64,000 nucleotides of DNA from Crocodylus rhombifer (Eukaryota; Chordata; Crocodylia; Crocodylidae): contig JAVSML010024609.1 of assembly GCA_038503035.1 (NCBI GenBank), positions 973,656-1,037,655 of the forward strand, read 5' to 3'. A program made the translations under genes and the position numbers. The notes under the pieces are model-generated. The model was given only the letters and a program-made list of their open reading frames with translations, was not told the DNA's origin and searched no databases. Shown here piece by piece: positions 1 through 12,271 of the stretch (position 1 is its first letter; the number at the start of each line of letters is the position of its first letter).

Positions 1-213
1 TATCTGTCACTATCTGGAATCAATTTTCACTGAAGCAGAGATGTCACATTCTCAGTTTTTTTGTCTGATAGTTTTTATATAAAACATAAGTTTCGTTAAA
101 CCACTTAACTAGAATGGTATGACCACCTAACCACATGTGAAATGCTTTCACAAGCTAACTCTATAAAACTTACTCCTTTTTATGTAACTGTCCTCACATT
201 TGTCTTATGTCTC

Positions 214-697
214 ATAGTTTCATAATTTCTAGGGTTGGAAGGGACCTGAGCAGATCATTGAGTCTGACCCCCTGCCATGGCAGGAAAGAGTTCTGGGATG
301 TGAGGAGATCCTCTGCCATGGCAAGGAAGAGTACTCTGTAGATGTGAGGAGACCCCAAAAGACCCCAGCAAGGTGTACATCTAGCCTCCTCTTAAAGATC
401 CCCAGGGTAGGAGCCAGCACCACTTCTCTTAAAAGTTTGTTCGAGATCCTAGTCGCCCTGACCGTGAAGTAGCGCCTCCCGATATCTAGCCTAAATCTAC
501 CCTCTGCCAGCTTGTGACCGTTATTCCTGGTCACTCCTGGCAGTGCTCAGGGGAACAGGGACTCACTCCCCCAGTGCCTGCTAATCCCCCCTGACAGGCC
601 ACTAGATCCCCCCTCCGCCTTCTCTTGTGGAGGCTGAACAGGTTCAGGTCCCATAGCCTCTCCTCGTTGGGCCTGCCCTGTTGCCCCAATCATGCGA
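214..697 (-). mobile_element. CR1 LINE fragment, 3' end (copy A)
   Basis: On the minus strand this is the 3' end of a CR1 retrotransposon. Its terminal tail, read on the plus strand, is CATAGTTTCATAATTTCTAG at about 214-233. The body is about 90% alike by eye to the matching part of copy B. It contains only the last ORF2 codons and the 3'UTR, and stops at ATCATGCGAG where copy B's tail begins. A roughly 40-bp stretch around 275-345 (GCCATGGCAGGAAAGAGT) is duplicated in tandem. Non-functional. Confidence 0.85.
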
Positions 698-3262
698 GTT
701 TCATAGTTTCATAGTTTCTAGGATCAGAAGGGACCTGAGTAGATCATCTAATCCGACCCCCTGCCATGGCAGGAAAGAGTATTAGGGTCTAATGACCCCA
801 GCAAGATGTTCATCCAACCTCCTCTTAAAACCCCCCAGGGTAGAAGCCAGCACCACTTCTCTTAAAAGTTGGTTCCAGACCCTAGCCGCCCTGACCGTGA
901 AGTAGCGCCTCCTGATATCTAACCTAAACCTACCCTCTGCCAGCTTGTGACCGTTATTCCTGGTCACTCCTGGCAGTGCTCGGGGGAACAGGGACTCCCC
1001 CAGTACCTGCTGATCCCCCCTGACAGGCCACTAGATCCCCCCTCAGCCTTCTCTAGTGGAGGCTGAACAAGTTCAGGTCCCATAGCCTCTCCTCATAGGG
1101 CCTGCCCTGCTGCCCCCTGATCATGTGAGTGGCCTCCTCTGGACCCTCTCCATGCTGTCCACGTCCCTCTTGAAGTGCGGCGCCCAGAACTGGACGCAGT
1201 ACTCCAGCTGTGGCCTGACCAGTGCCGCATAGAGAGGGAGGATCACCTCTTTGGACCTGCTCGAGATGCATCTGTGGATGCATGACAAGGTACGGTTGGC
1301 CTTCCTGACTACCTCCCCACACTGCCGGCCCACATTCATCTTGGAGCCAATGATGACCCCAAGATCCTTTTCTGCCTCTGTGCTGACAAGAGCCAAACCT
1401 GTAGGTATGGTGTTCCCCAACCTGTAGGTATGGTGTTGGTTGTTCCTCCCCAGTTGCATCACTTTGCACTTGTCTGTGTTGAATCCCATCCTATTCTCAT
1501 CCACCCACCCTTGTAACCTGTCTAGGTCTGATTGAAGCCTGTTGCTTCCTTCTAGTGTGCCCACAGCCCCTCACATCTTAGTGTCATCAGCAAATTTGAA
1601 CAGGGTGCTTTTTACCCCCTCGTCCAAGTCACTGATGAAGGTGTTGAACAGTGTGGGCCCGAGGACCGAGCCCTGCGGGACCCCACTGTCCACATCCCTC
1701 CAAGTCAAAAATGACCCATCCACCACCACTCTTTGGGTGCAGCCCTCCAGCCAGTTGGCGACCCAATTGACTGTGTGGGTGTCGACACCACAGTCCCCCA
1801 GTTTCTTAATGAGAATGGGGTGAGAGACAGTGTCAAAGGCCTTCTGAAAGTTGAGGAAGACTATGTCTACTGCAACCCCTGCATCTAAGGATTTGGTGAT
1901 CTGGTCATAGAAGGCCACCAGGTTGGTCTGACAGGACCTGCCGCTAATGAACCCGTGTTGGTTGCCCCTAAGCATAATCTCCCCTGCTGGCCCCTCGTGG
2001 ATATGCGCCAGAATAATTTTCTCAAAAAGCTTGCCCAGGATTGAGGTAAGATTAACTGGCCTATAGTCTCCCAGGTCCTCCTTCCTCCCCTTTTTGAAGA
2101 TGGGAACCACAATGGCCCTCTTTCAGTCCTCTGGCACCACACCAGAGCACCATGAGTGCTCGTAAAGCTGTGCCAGGTGTCCTGCAATGACCTCAGCCAA
2201 TTCCCTCAGTACTCTGGGGTGGAGATCATCCAGACCAGCTGATTTGAATACATCCAGTCCCTCCAGAAGTTTTCTAACTAGTTCCTCACTAACCCTTCAC
2301 CTAAGTGCGCCTCCACTGGGGTCTAAGGAGGGCCCAGAGTGGGGGGGTGACTGTTCCGGTCCCTGCTTAGGAAAATGGAGGCAAAGAAATCGTTAAATAT
2401 GTTGGCTTTGTCGTCTGGTGTGATGACCATATTTCCTAGCGTGTCCTGCAGGGGCCCCACATTACCCGGAACCTTCTTTTTACCCCCAATGTATTTAAAA
2501 AAGCACTTCTTGTTGTCCTTGATCCAGGAAGCTAGTCTCAGTTCCATCTCCACCTTGGCCTTCCTAACTGCCCCCCTGCATCTCCGAGCAACCGCAGTAT
2601 AGTCCTCCTTGGTGACGGCCCCTCCCTTCCATTGGGTGTACACCTCCCTTTTTGCTCGGAGACATTCCTGGATGCTTTTGGTGAGCCATGGGGGCTTATG
2701 TGCCCTCCTGCTCCCTTTGATCCATGTTGGGATTACCTCCCTTTGGGCTTGGAGGATTGTCTCCTTAAGGAGTGACCACTCTCCTTGGACACCTGACTCC
2801 TCTCCCCTCCGGGACCGCAGTACTTCCCCGACTATTCTCCTTAGCTCATTGAAGTCTGCCCTCCTGAAATCTAGGGCTGCTGCCTTGCTGTAGGCCTTTG
2901 CCACCTTGCACTGGATGGTGAATTCCAACAGGCAATGATCACTGTCGCCCAGGTGGTCGAGCACCCGCAGCCCCCTCACCAGGTAGTCACCCATGGCCAG
3001 CACCAGGTCCAACAAGGTGTCTCCCCTGGTGGGGCTGTGCACCTCCTGGGTTAGATGGTGGTCCTGCATTCTGGCTAGGAACCTACGTGAGCGGTCAGAC
3101 CTGGCTGACTGCTCTTCCCAGCAGATGTCTGAAAAGTTCAGATCCCCCATGTCTACCACATCCTTTGACCTAACTACCTCCATGAGCTGACTTAAGAATT
3201 CCTGGTCTAGGTCCTCCTCTTGGTTGGGAGGTCTGTAGTAGACCACCCTCGACTGCCTTGTA
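698..3262 (-). pseudogene. CR1 LINE with decayed ORF2 (endonuclease end, reverse transcriptase, tail; copy B)
   Basis: The 3' tail CATAGTTTCATAGTTTCTAG sits at about 701-720. The minus-strand ORF2 remains in pieces. 3246-2323 gives the end of the endonuclease domain (VYYRPPNQEEDL, MGDLNFSDICW, GDSDHCLLEF) and the linker. 2110-1571 gives reverse transcriptase ([30 protein letters not shown], catalytic FADD). 1564-1121 gives the C-terminal domain (DENRMGFNTDKCK, RPQLEYCVQFW). A frameshift separates the first two pieces. After FADDTKM a TGG has become TGA. The element is 5'-truncated near 3262. It cannot make a working protein as it stands. Confidence 0.93.
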
Positions 3263-4934
3263 TTCTAACCCAAAGCACTTCAGAGTGCCCCTCCTCTGTC
3301 CACATAGTATAGTTATATAATGGCTTACATCTCCTGAGTCAATCTTGGAAATAAGATTATTCATCTCAAATGACATAAATCAGAAAGAAATTTTAGAAAA
3401 TGAAAACTCTAAGCCAGTAATCTGTATTACCATTCCTTAAATGAGTGTTAAGGACACATTTAGTGACAGCTTTGGTACATACTAGGGCTTCCGGGAGTAA
3501 TTAAACCACACAGCAGATTGTCAAATTACTGCTACCTTTCCATTTAAAATTCAAAATGATATTCAAATTTATTTTTTCTTAACTATAATTCACTTTTAAT
3601 AAGCACTCTCACCAATGGGTAAGAAAAGTGTTGACAAACATAACAGTTCATTATCCTTTTTCAGTATTAATTGAGATTGGGCTGACACAGGTGACAATGG
3701 GGTCTGGAAGTTGAAATGCAGAAGGCTTCATTATAAATTCAGATTTTAAATTGGATTAATTGACCTTTTTATTTTGATGTGGAAATAGTTAAAAGTTGGG
3801 TTTTGCCCAAGTAACATTCTGAGGTTGTTTGAATCCAAGCCTCTGAATGAAACTCAGGAGCAAAACTGAAGAAAATGTTTGTAAGCTCACCTGTGGAGCT
3901 AATCACAGGTTTCTACCACAGCGACTCTGACTGGCGTTGGAGTCAGACAGAGGGTGTTTCTGTTTGTTTCACTCCTTTCATTTGAATCTTCCATGACTGT
4001 TAAGTAGAAAAGTATAATACTTACTTCAATATTGAATTTAAAGAATGTTCTCCTGCAAAATTTTCTCATTTCTCCAATTTTCTTATTCTGTCCCCCAGCA
4101 AAACCTGAGAAACAATGACATCTGAATCTTTTCAAGGTCTAATGAAGATATAATCTATATAATCTGATAGTTTAAAATACAGTCATCACCAAGGGAAGGA
4201 AAAATTGCTTGGTGTTTTTTGTATTTTTAAAACATGTTCTTAACTAGTAGAGTCAGTTAATTTATTTTATAATTGGAAGATGTTTCTTCATTTTCTGCAA
4301 AGCAGCTCTTTGCTGTGTGGAAAAGAGTAGGCACTGCGTTTTGTATAATTACATGGTGTGAAAAAGTAGAAATGTCAGATGTTTGTGTGAAAATGTGCTT
4401 TTAATAATAACAATATGTTAACTTACATCTTTGCTAGAGGATCCTTGCAAAATTGGGATGCTTCTCCATTAAACAACTTGTTTATTTTGCTAGCATATGG
4501 ATACCTTTATAGGATGTAATGGTGGCAAAGCTGAAGTTAAGCTAAATATTTCAAAATAGTTTACTTAATTTTAGGCACCTAAATAAAAGTGGTTTGATTT
4601 TCAGTGCTGATCAACATCTGAAACTCCTCTTGCAGTCTGGAAGCAGCAGACATTTTCATCTCTAAAACAAGGTCATTTTGGATACAAACAGATTTGGATG
4701 AACAATAGAAAGCAGTCAAACTTGAACATATGTAGTGATTCAGTAGTCAAAATGAACATCTCAAGTTTCATAGTTTGGGCCTAACTATTTAATTAACCTG
4801 CACACAAATTCTCATCAGAAGCCGTGAATGTTTTAGTTGTCAGGAGCCTGGCAACTTGGAGTTTCATTTGTATCAGGTTTTAAAGACCTAAAAAGCATGT
4901 GCTTTTAGTGATTTTAACTTGTCTTTTTTGCTAG
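3263..4934. other. Intron sequence, no recognised feature
   Basis: AT-rich intronic DNA upstream of the first visible exon. No exon of the calcium channel gene, RNA gene or clear transposon was recognised. Short ORFs in it lack any known pattern. Confidence 0.6.
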
Positions 4935-5019
4935 GTAATACTGATATGGTCATTCGAGTTTTGCTGGATGCTGGATTTACAGATGACCTTGCTCAGAATT
5001 TCTGGAGCAAGCAGGCTCC
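4935..5019 (+). CDS. CACNA2D1: CACNA2D1 internal exon 1 of 14 in window
   Basis: The acceptor is a T-rich tract ending in TAG at 4932-4934. The donor is GTGAGT at 5020. The exon enters with two bases of a split codon and leaves with CC, completed to CCT (Pro) by the next exon. It encodes [14 protein letters not shown], then [13 protein letters not shown], within the extracellular Cache-like region of alpha2. The LLDAGFT..L.QN.WSKQ pattern is typical of alpha2/delta-1. Confidence 0.92.
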
Positions 5020-5294
5020 GTGAGTACACTTTTTGTTACCTATATAGCTGGTGGCGCATTTTTGGAATTTTTCAACTATTGAAGCTCCAAAAGTACAATT
5101 TGTTTTGTTGTTTGAAATCAAAGTCAATATGTAAAACTAGATTTGCTAAATGTATGTATATTTGAGTATTTAATGCTGGCTAAAAAGCTGTAGGTGGTTT
5201 CTTTACAATTATCCACTTAAACAATGACTATTGTGAGATGGTGAAGCTGGTAATGATTTCCGTTAGTTTTCATTTAGACCTCTCTCTCTTTCAG

Positions 5295-5360
5295 TAATGA
5301 TGGAGTTGTTGCACGTTTTGTTGTTACGGATGGTGGAATCACTAGAGTGTATCCGAGAAA
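5295..5360 (+). CDS. CACNA2D1: CACNA2D1 internal exon 2 of 14 in window
   Basis: A CT-rich tract ends in CAG at 5292-5294, and the donor is GTAAGA at 5361. The exon encodes NDGVVARFVVTDGGITRVYPR and leaves with AA of a Lys codon. RFVVTDGGITRVYP is one of the strongest alpha2/delta-1 signatures in the window. The preceding intron is only 275 bp. Confidence 0.95.
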
Positions 5361-7600
5361 GTAAGATTTTATTTTTGAATGATATACTGTATTATAGTAT
5401 TTGCAAGCTGCTGGTTTAGAATATCAAAATAATGAATGTTACATGTACAAGTGAAATAGCTAGGAACCCAAAACATGTAGAAAAGAAGAGCAATGCCATT
5501 ATTTAAGTTGTCTTGTCCTATACTTTTCATACATGGTTAAAATAACTTTGCTGTTTCTTTTGTTGTATGTACTAGGTAAGAGGATTCCTGCAATATCTTT
5601 CATAATTGCTTAACCCTTAATACAAATAAAACAAAAGCAAAAGTGAAAGCAGTTTTCTATAATTACTCAGTTGGTTGTGTCCTTGAAAATACTGTTGCCC
5701 ACGCAAAGCTCTTCATACCCAGCAGTCTAGCTACAGGCATCTCCACACTCTGAAGTGAAGTTACAGGGCTGACTCACCTACTCTAGTTTTGTCATGATGG
5801 GATGAAAATATTGGTATCCAAACTGAAATAACTTCTCTTTTGTAGACAGAGAACACTTACCCGAATATGACATGTTCACTAGCCGTCCGACCATTCTCTT
5901 TCTTTCTCCTTCTCCCGTCCTAATGTGATTATATTATGGATAGCCCAGGCTAAAATTTGATGCATCTAATAGTGAAGGAGCAGCCAACCTGCAGCACTGA
6001 GAAGGGATGGACCAAGGAGCACTGCAGCAGATAAGAGCAGGGGAAGAAAGTAAAGTAACAGGGAACACAGCGCAGGTAGCAAAGCAGCAGGTTGGGCAGG
6101 GGAAGGGGATCAGAGGGGCACCTGGGAAGGATGCTGGGCTAATCTATGGCATGCCTGCAAAACAGGTTGCCTCCCTACCCCCAACCGTTGCAATGCTTCA
6201 GAAAAATTAGTTTTCGTATTATTCAGGCATTTCAATTATGTAAAACTAGCTCAGGGAAATATCCTCATTTTATCTATCAAGGCAAGGTTTGGGGCACCTG
6301 CGATTTCTGTGTGCCTAAAAGTGATCTGTTTCTGGTAGAGAAGGGGCACAGGTTTAGAGACAAGTGCTTGACCAAGTATTATCCACTTTGTAATGAGGTA
6401 TGCTGACCTTTTCTGTATTAGTTGGCTCTTGCTCTGTGAACTTTGAAAAGTCCACATGGTTTTGGGTTTGATGCAGATAAAAAACATTTGAGAGCAAAGT
6501 TGAGGAGAACGAATAAGAGAGTAAAGTGTGAGCGGTTCTAACCACCAAGGATTAGCTTTTTCATGGATGCCTACAGTTCAGGTGAATTTGAAAGGAGAAA
6601 TCAACTGATCTTTCTTTAAGTCAGATACTTGTGGTGCACTGAATGAGTACAGCTGAGAGCAACGTCTGCTGAATAAATCTGTCTTATTACACATGGGAAC
6701 AAATACCTCTATCCTGATATTTTTTATAAGCAGATTTTAGCAATGTCACTACATGAAACTGGCTTGTAATGTTATTGAATTCATACCAAATACCAAGCAG
6801 GTCACAGGGACTCAAACATCTTATTAGCATAGAATAGCATTATATCTTGGAATAACAGTCTTTCTATTTTAACTTGTAATTGCTCCGAAGTATTTGAGAA
6901 GCAGACAAGCTTGAATACTTTAGCAGTCGGTGCTTTAGAATATACCACACTGTCCCAGGACTTAGAGGAGGAATGCTGATACTTTAATGGAGAGCATAAA
7001 TGCTAAATGAAATAATCAGATTTCCTACCATGTCATGAAAAAATTCACCTTTAATGATTCATGCTGGGAGCAGGGCAGGGATATTACAGTCATATATATT
7101 TAAATGGCAAATGTAACTTTTTCCCTGTATTACAATACCTTGTGGGGAACAATATACAAAGTAATGGGTAATTGTCTGCAATGGGCTTGCCTCAAAAACT
7201 TATTCTATTTTCTTCTACTATTAGTTAACTCCACAAAGTATTTTGGAATGACATGCAAAAGATGCCATGCAAAATAAATCTATATTTACATGGCTTAAAA
7301 CCAGTTATGCATAGCTGTTTTTCAGAATATATACCTAAAAACATGAAAACCCATACATATTGTTGTCAGGAACCTTTTCTCCCATTTTTGTGTTTTCTCC
7401 TCGTTTTCATGACTGGAGCTTGCAAATAAGTTGGTGAAAGCTCAGATTTTTTTTTTCTAAGATAGGCAATAATGCAGTATCTGAGCACTCTAATAAGTGG
7501 AAGTTGTCAGTTAAGATACCCACAAATATTTTTCTGTTCAATTTAAAATGAAAAGCTAACCATCCTTCTTGTTCCCATTAATTTTCTTTTTCATATTTAG
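5361..7600. other. Intron, no recognised feature
   Basis: Unique-looking AT-rich intron with no clear repeats or conserved coding blocks. Short ORFs near 6007-6548 are not bounded by plausible splice sites in a consistent phase and show no family resemblance. Confidence 0.6.
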
Positions 7601-7704
7601 GGCAGGAGAAGATTGGTGTGAAAAGCCTGAAACGTATGAACTCAGTTTCTATAAACGGAGCTTGGATAATGACAACTATATTTTCACCGCTCCATACTAC
7701 AACA
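7601..7704 (+). CDS. CACNA2D1: CACNA2D1 internal exon 3 of 14 in window
   Basis: The acceptor TTTAG ends at 7600 and the donor GTAAGT starts at 7705. The encoded peptide starts [20 protein letters not shown] and continues [14 protein letters not shown], leaving one base (A) of a Lys codon. [17 protein letters not shown] is highly conserved in alpha2/delta-1. The final Asn joins K-T in the next exon to give an N-glycosylation sequon (NKT) split by the intron. Confidence 0.95.
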
Positions 7705-8608
7705 GTAAGTCCTCATTACTTTGAAACTACAAAGCTGTCTGCAAAGCATAAATATGATCTTGGATGCTTGCTTTCTACAATTTGAGATCACTGCTTCAGC
7801 ATAGTTTGCAATACTGCTGTTCCAGTACAGTCTGGCAGTTCACTGGAGCAGCAGCTCTGAGAAAAATGATGCTCAGTTATGGAAATAGCCTCTTATCAGT
7901 GAAAATAATCTTTTGCTGCCGATCCCAGTATATGATCTGTGCTCTGTATATATTGGAATCTATGGCTAATGGGCAAAGATGTGCAGATAGCTTTAAATGT
8001 AATTAATTCAAATCTTTCTCAAATGCATATTTTTTGTTGAAGGCAATCACAGGCATGCACTTTCCTCATATATCAGTATCACAGTTACAGAGGTGCTCTC
8101 ATAGCAGTCTTGTCTAGCTGAGTCGCTAGAACTTATTAGCATTGGATCTAGTCTCAAGGACAGCAGGTATAAAAGATCCACAGAAACAATCTACTGCTTC
8201 ATTTAACAATATAATGTATGCATTTTCATTATTTTACAGATCAACACTATTCTCCAGAAATGGTTGTGACCTTCTGGACTACTTAAAACCGAATAAAATG
8301 CCCAATAATAACCTGATTAGAGAGAAGAGCTCATTACTGGATGCTGAGGAGTGTTAACCTTGTAAAACTCCTCTAAAGCAGAGGCTGTAGTGACTGAAAT
8401 ACTCTCCTTCTTAGATGTAGGAAATATTATGTTGCGATGATTTCAAATATGTTTATTAGCCTGATTGCAAAAGTTCTGGGTTTACCTTTTAAATAATAGC
8501 TTATTTCAAGTTTGAGGATGGACTGGGAGAGGATGGCTATTTTTTTTTTTCTTTTTTGAATGGAAGAAGATTGTGTTACTCTTAACTCCTTTTTTCCTGT
8601 ACCCCCAG
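7705..8608. other. Introns flanking 8609-8689, no recognised feature
   Basis: Intron 7705-8608, and the following short intron 8690-9046, contain AT-rich sequence. A poly-T/C tract lies near 8540-8560. Nothing else was recognised. Confidence 0.6.
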
Positions 8609-8689
8609 AGACTGGTACCTATGAAACAGGTATTATGGTAAGCAAGGCGGTGGAAATAACCATTAATGGAAAACTTCTCAAACCTGCAG
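8609..8689 (+). CDS. CACNA2D1: CACNA2D1 internal exon 4 of 14 in window
   Basis: The acceptor CCCCCAG ends at 8608 and the donor is GTAAGG at 8690. The exon completes K and encodes TGTYETGIMVSKAVEITING and KLLKPA, leaving G of a Val codon. GIMVSKAVEI and GKLLKPA are family-typical. Relative to remembered mammalian alpha2/delta-1 there is a gap of about two residues in the N-K-(S/T)-G loop. Confidence 0.94.
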
Positions 8690-9046
8690 GTAAGGTGGAA
8701 CGCTTCAGACACTAAATACAAACGTTCTTTTGTTATTGCCCTTCGTTAAGGTCATTGAGACATCTAATTGCAATCACAAAGCAGCTTCTGTTTATCAAAC
8801 ATTCTTTTCCACAAGACTATTTTAATTTTGTTGGTAGAAACCAAGCCAAAGATCTAGCAGTGTCTGAGTAAAAATATCTAGTTTATTAATCTGAGAAAGG
8901 GTCTTAGAGGGCAGGTGAATGATCAAAAATAAGATTTCTTCTTTTCATTTCCTATATTACTTTTTATTGTGATGGTTTTCCTTTGCTGTTTGTTCCTTCA
9001 TTTTTCTTACATTTTACTAAATAGCCTTTCTTGTATCTCCTGTTAG

Positions 9047-9114
9047 TTGTTGGAGTAAAAATTGATACAACCAGTTGGATGGAAAATTTTACAAAAACCA
9101 CAATCAAGAGCCTG
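9047..9114 (+). CDS. CACNA2D1: CACNA2D1 internal exon 5 of 14 in window
   Basis: The acceptor TGTTAG ends at 9046 and the donor is GTAAGG at 9115. The exon encodes VVGVKIDTTSWMENFTKTTI and KSL and ends on a codon boundary. NFT is an N-glycosylation sequon at a position conserved in the family (the ENFTKT block). Confidence 0.94.
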
Positions 9115-10440
9115 GTAAGGAATCGGTTGTCTTCTATTGAACTTAACTTAGGTTTTTCAAAAGTATCTAGGGCACATCCATAAGCTGACATAGCGTTACT
9201 ATATTTTAATTTTATATTTGGTGCACGGTTGCCAACTGGCACACATTTAAATAATTCAAAACACACAAAATAAATCTATATAAAAGGAGAATGCATTTTT
9301 TCAATTATTTACTTGGAAGTTAGAACAGAATAAACCATGGAAAATGACATGCGAGACCTTCTTTCAAACAACAGAATTTATTAACAAATCAAAATCTCCC
9401 AAGAAAAGTTGGTTGGGAGACTCCTTATGATTGCAAACCAACTTTTGTTTAGCAGGGAAAAAAGGTAGGCAGGTACAATTAAGGGTTTATACTGAAACTG
9501 AGAAGCCAGGTGGTAAGCACATTGTTAACCAGATTCCCATAGTTCATTTGTAGATATGAAAGGGGTGAGGAGAAAATGTGTTGGTAGGAACAGAGAAGGA
9601 AGGTCCTCATGCATTTAAAAGGGGAAAAGGTAGGCATGGATGGAGTAACTGAAGGAGTCAGCAATGACTGCTGCATTTGGGAAGCTCAGATCTTTACCTG
9701 GCCTTTATCGCACTTTTGGCAAGCAAAGTGCAGAGAAGCAACTGCTTTGGCCTAGATCATCAGCACATAAACAAAGCAAGCTGGGTATAGGAAAGACAAA
9801 TTAGACCTGTAGAAATTCAGTGGGTGCAAGAGAATATGTGGAACTGTCTGGGAACTGTATGGACCATTATAACAGAAAGAAAAAAAAATGGGGGGAGGGA
9901 GAGAATAAAGGGGCACGCTTAGGGAAAAAAGACACTACGCTGTTTAAAACGTGCAGTCCTATTTCATCAGTTGGTTTCACTTTTCAGTAAAACTCAGTGC
10001 GCAAATATCGCTACAAAAGGACAATAGGGAGTGTTCCTATGTATTTTCCTATGTACAAAACATAAGTACTTTCTCTTATAACCGTAGTGTTGAAAGGGAC
10101 TTCAGGGGTCATCTATTTCAACCCCTTGCATAGAAATAGGGTATACTATTCCTAAACTTCCCCAGACAGTCTCATAACTCAGGTGTCATTAAAACCAAAC
10201 CAGACAGAAAGGCCATTGGGTGTTTTGCTATTACTAATTGACTACATAGGGAAGGAGCTCTACTATTATCATGATGGGTGGCAGTATAATACCTGAAGAT
10301 AAATTGATGGCATATATGGACATAAGAACACTTGGCTTCATCTTGAATTCAGTGCAAGCATTTGTACGTTTAAGACAGTGAACATCACCACATAGTACAG
10401 AAGCAGTTTCCTAAACACATTTATATTTCTTTCTTTTCAG
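9115..10440. other. Intron with a probable old CR1 3' fragment
   Basis: Mostly anonymous intron. Around 10080-10140 the sequence (GTTGAAAGGGACTTCAGGGG, then TCAACCCCTTGCATAG) resembles the conserved CR1 3' end, read as a minus-strand element. It is short and diverged. Confidence 0.45.
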
Positions 10441-10479
10441 TGCAACAGTGAACTCTGTGGCTGTGAAAGAAACAGTATG
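10441..10479 (+). CDS. CACNA2D1: CACNA2D1 39-nt micro-sized exon 6 of 14 in window
   Basis: The acceptor TTCTTTTCAG ends at 10440 and the donor is GTAAGA at 10480. Exactly 13 codons, CNSELCGCERNSM, in phase 0 at both ends, so skipping would keep the frame. The three cysteines match the spacing C-x4-C-x-C expected in this loop of alpha2. It is too short to stand out as an ORF and is identified by both splice sites and the Cys pattern. Confidence 0.9.
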
Positions 10480-11911
10480 GTAAGAATGCACTTTTAATTA
10501 AATACCTAACAGATTAAGCAAAGGGGACTCTCTTTCTTTGGGTCTATCAAAAAATAAGGCCACTGGTTACTTCCTGAAGGGCATGGACAGAAGCAACCTT
10601 TTCAGAGTTATCTACCTTGCCTGTTTTGGAAGAGATGGTAGATGATTCTGATAGAAAGAGGAGGAGTAAGGGGAGAGATTAATGAAATAGTAGGTAATGG
10701 AGTCATCAAAAACTAAAGGATATATAAGAGCTACGGAGAAACAAAGAACAGGATAAAATATTATGTGAAGCAACAAAGAATTTGATTAGGGAATACAGAT
10801 CTGATATTGAATAAGAGAGAAAACAGGATAAGACATGGATATGAGAAGGAGAAAGACAAAAGATGACAGGGAATGTGAGGAGAGGGGAAAATGCAACCTT
10901 TTAACTAAAGAATTGTAAATTCATTACTTACCTCATAGACCCTCTGTACATTGTTGGGGGGGGAAGGAGAGAGAGGGAGGAAAAGACTACTAGATTTCCT
11001 ATTTTGAACATGTGATGGTTTATTAATATTGCTTCCCTAAATCTGGATTTATATGAGGTCCTTATATGGTTTGAAGAGTGACTGTTGAGTGTAGCAATTA
11101 TGTCAAGCAGGTTAATTGAGTAGGTCAGCTAATTAGCTAGCCCATCCGTACCTTCAAAATCTCAGACCACACAGGTGTCTAGAGTGTATGGGTTATAATT
11201 AATTAATTGACTTTCCACTTCCAGCACCTGACACTTGGCCAGGGTGGAACAGAGAGATTAAAATACATTAATTAAAATGAAATAATAATAGGCAGCAAGA
11301 CTAGGGTCTGCAGTCTTGAGACTTAACTTTAAAAGCAAATTAAAAAAGGCCCCATGGCATAAAGGCAAGAGCAGATCAAAAGTTTTGGTCACTTTATAGG
11401 GCTGTTACAAAGACATGGCACTCTTGGGACTAGTAAAGTATTCTGAGCCAATAGTCATTTACAAAACAACTTAAAGTCATGAGCAGCCCCTTGATCTGTT
11501 CAAACTTTTATGGTACTGTTATAGATCCACTTCTATTAGCTTGTTCCAGAGTTGTCATATAATCTGTATTACTACACAGTCTGAATACCAGGTGCCAAAC
11601 CCGAAACATCTTTGCCAAGTGTTAATCGGAATAAAAGAGGGTCAAATTACTGGATCAATAGAGAATTGAATGTGTGACCCAGGAATTTGCCTAAAATCCT
11701 TAATATAAATTTTAACGTGGATCTCCTAGGTTCTGATGGTTGGAAACTAATCTAAATTCATAGATTATTTATAGCCAGGTTGATTTCTTTTGAAAAGAGG
11801 GGCATGAATTTGAGTCTTTCAGTATTTTCTCAGGGCATCTGCTTGCTTGTAAAAGAACAAGTTTCCATATCTTTTCTAGAATACATACGATCTTTTTTCA
11901 TTTTTTTATAG
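10480..11911. other. Intron with purine-rich tract
   Basis: From about 10610 to 10985 the plus strand is strongly A/G-rich (for example GGGGGGGAAGGAGAGAGAGG at 10956-10975), a strand-asymmetric low-complexity stretch. The remainder is anonymous AT-rich intron. No gene was recognised. Confidence 0.5.
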
Positions 11912-11983
11912 CATGTCGACTGTGTTATTCTTGATGATGGTGGATTTCTTTTGATGTCAAATCGGGATGAGTATACCCAGCAG
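11912..11983 (+). CDS. CACNA2D1: CACNA2D1 internal exon 7 of 14 in window
   Basis: The acceptor is a T-rich run ending in ATAG at 11911, and the donor is GTGGGT at 11984. The exon is 24 codons, HVDCVILDDGGFLLMSNRDE then YTQQ, in phase 0 at both ends. CVILDDGGFLL is the core strand of the last Cache-like fold and is near invariant in subunits 1 and 2. Confidence 0.95.
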
Positions 11984-12271
11984 GTGGGTATGTTTTAAAT
12001 ACCATAAGAGAAGAGATTGCCTTGGCTGATAAGGAACAGTATTGTAGCTGTCTTGTATTGCCAATAGATAATCATACTATAAGACTTTTCATTTTTTTTA
12101 TTTTTCCTTTATTTAAATCAAAATTATCTAATTCCACAGATTGGAAATAATATGTCCAGATCCAAATGATAATGTAGTTTAATGGCTTTTATTGGAGTCT
12201 TACTAATGTCTTGGCAATCCCACACATGTATTAATATGAGTTTGGTCATAGTGATTTAGGAGAGTAACTAA

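Noticed and set aside
3170..3376. 68-codon ORF upstream of the CR1 endonuclease remnant
   Set aside because: It crosses the CR1 truncation point into unrelated intron sequence and so is not a real protein.
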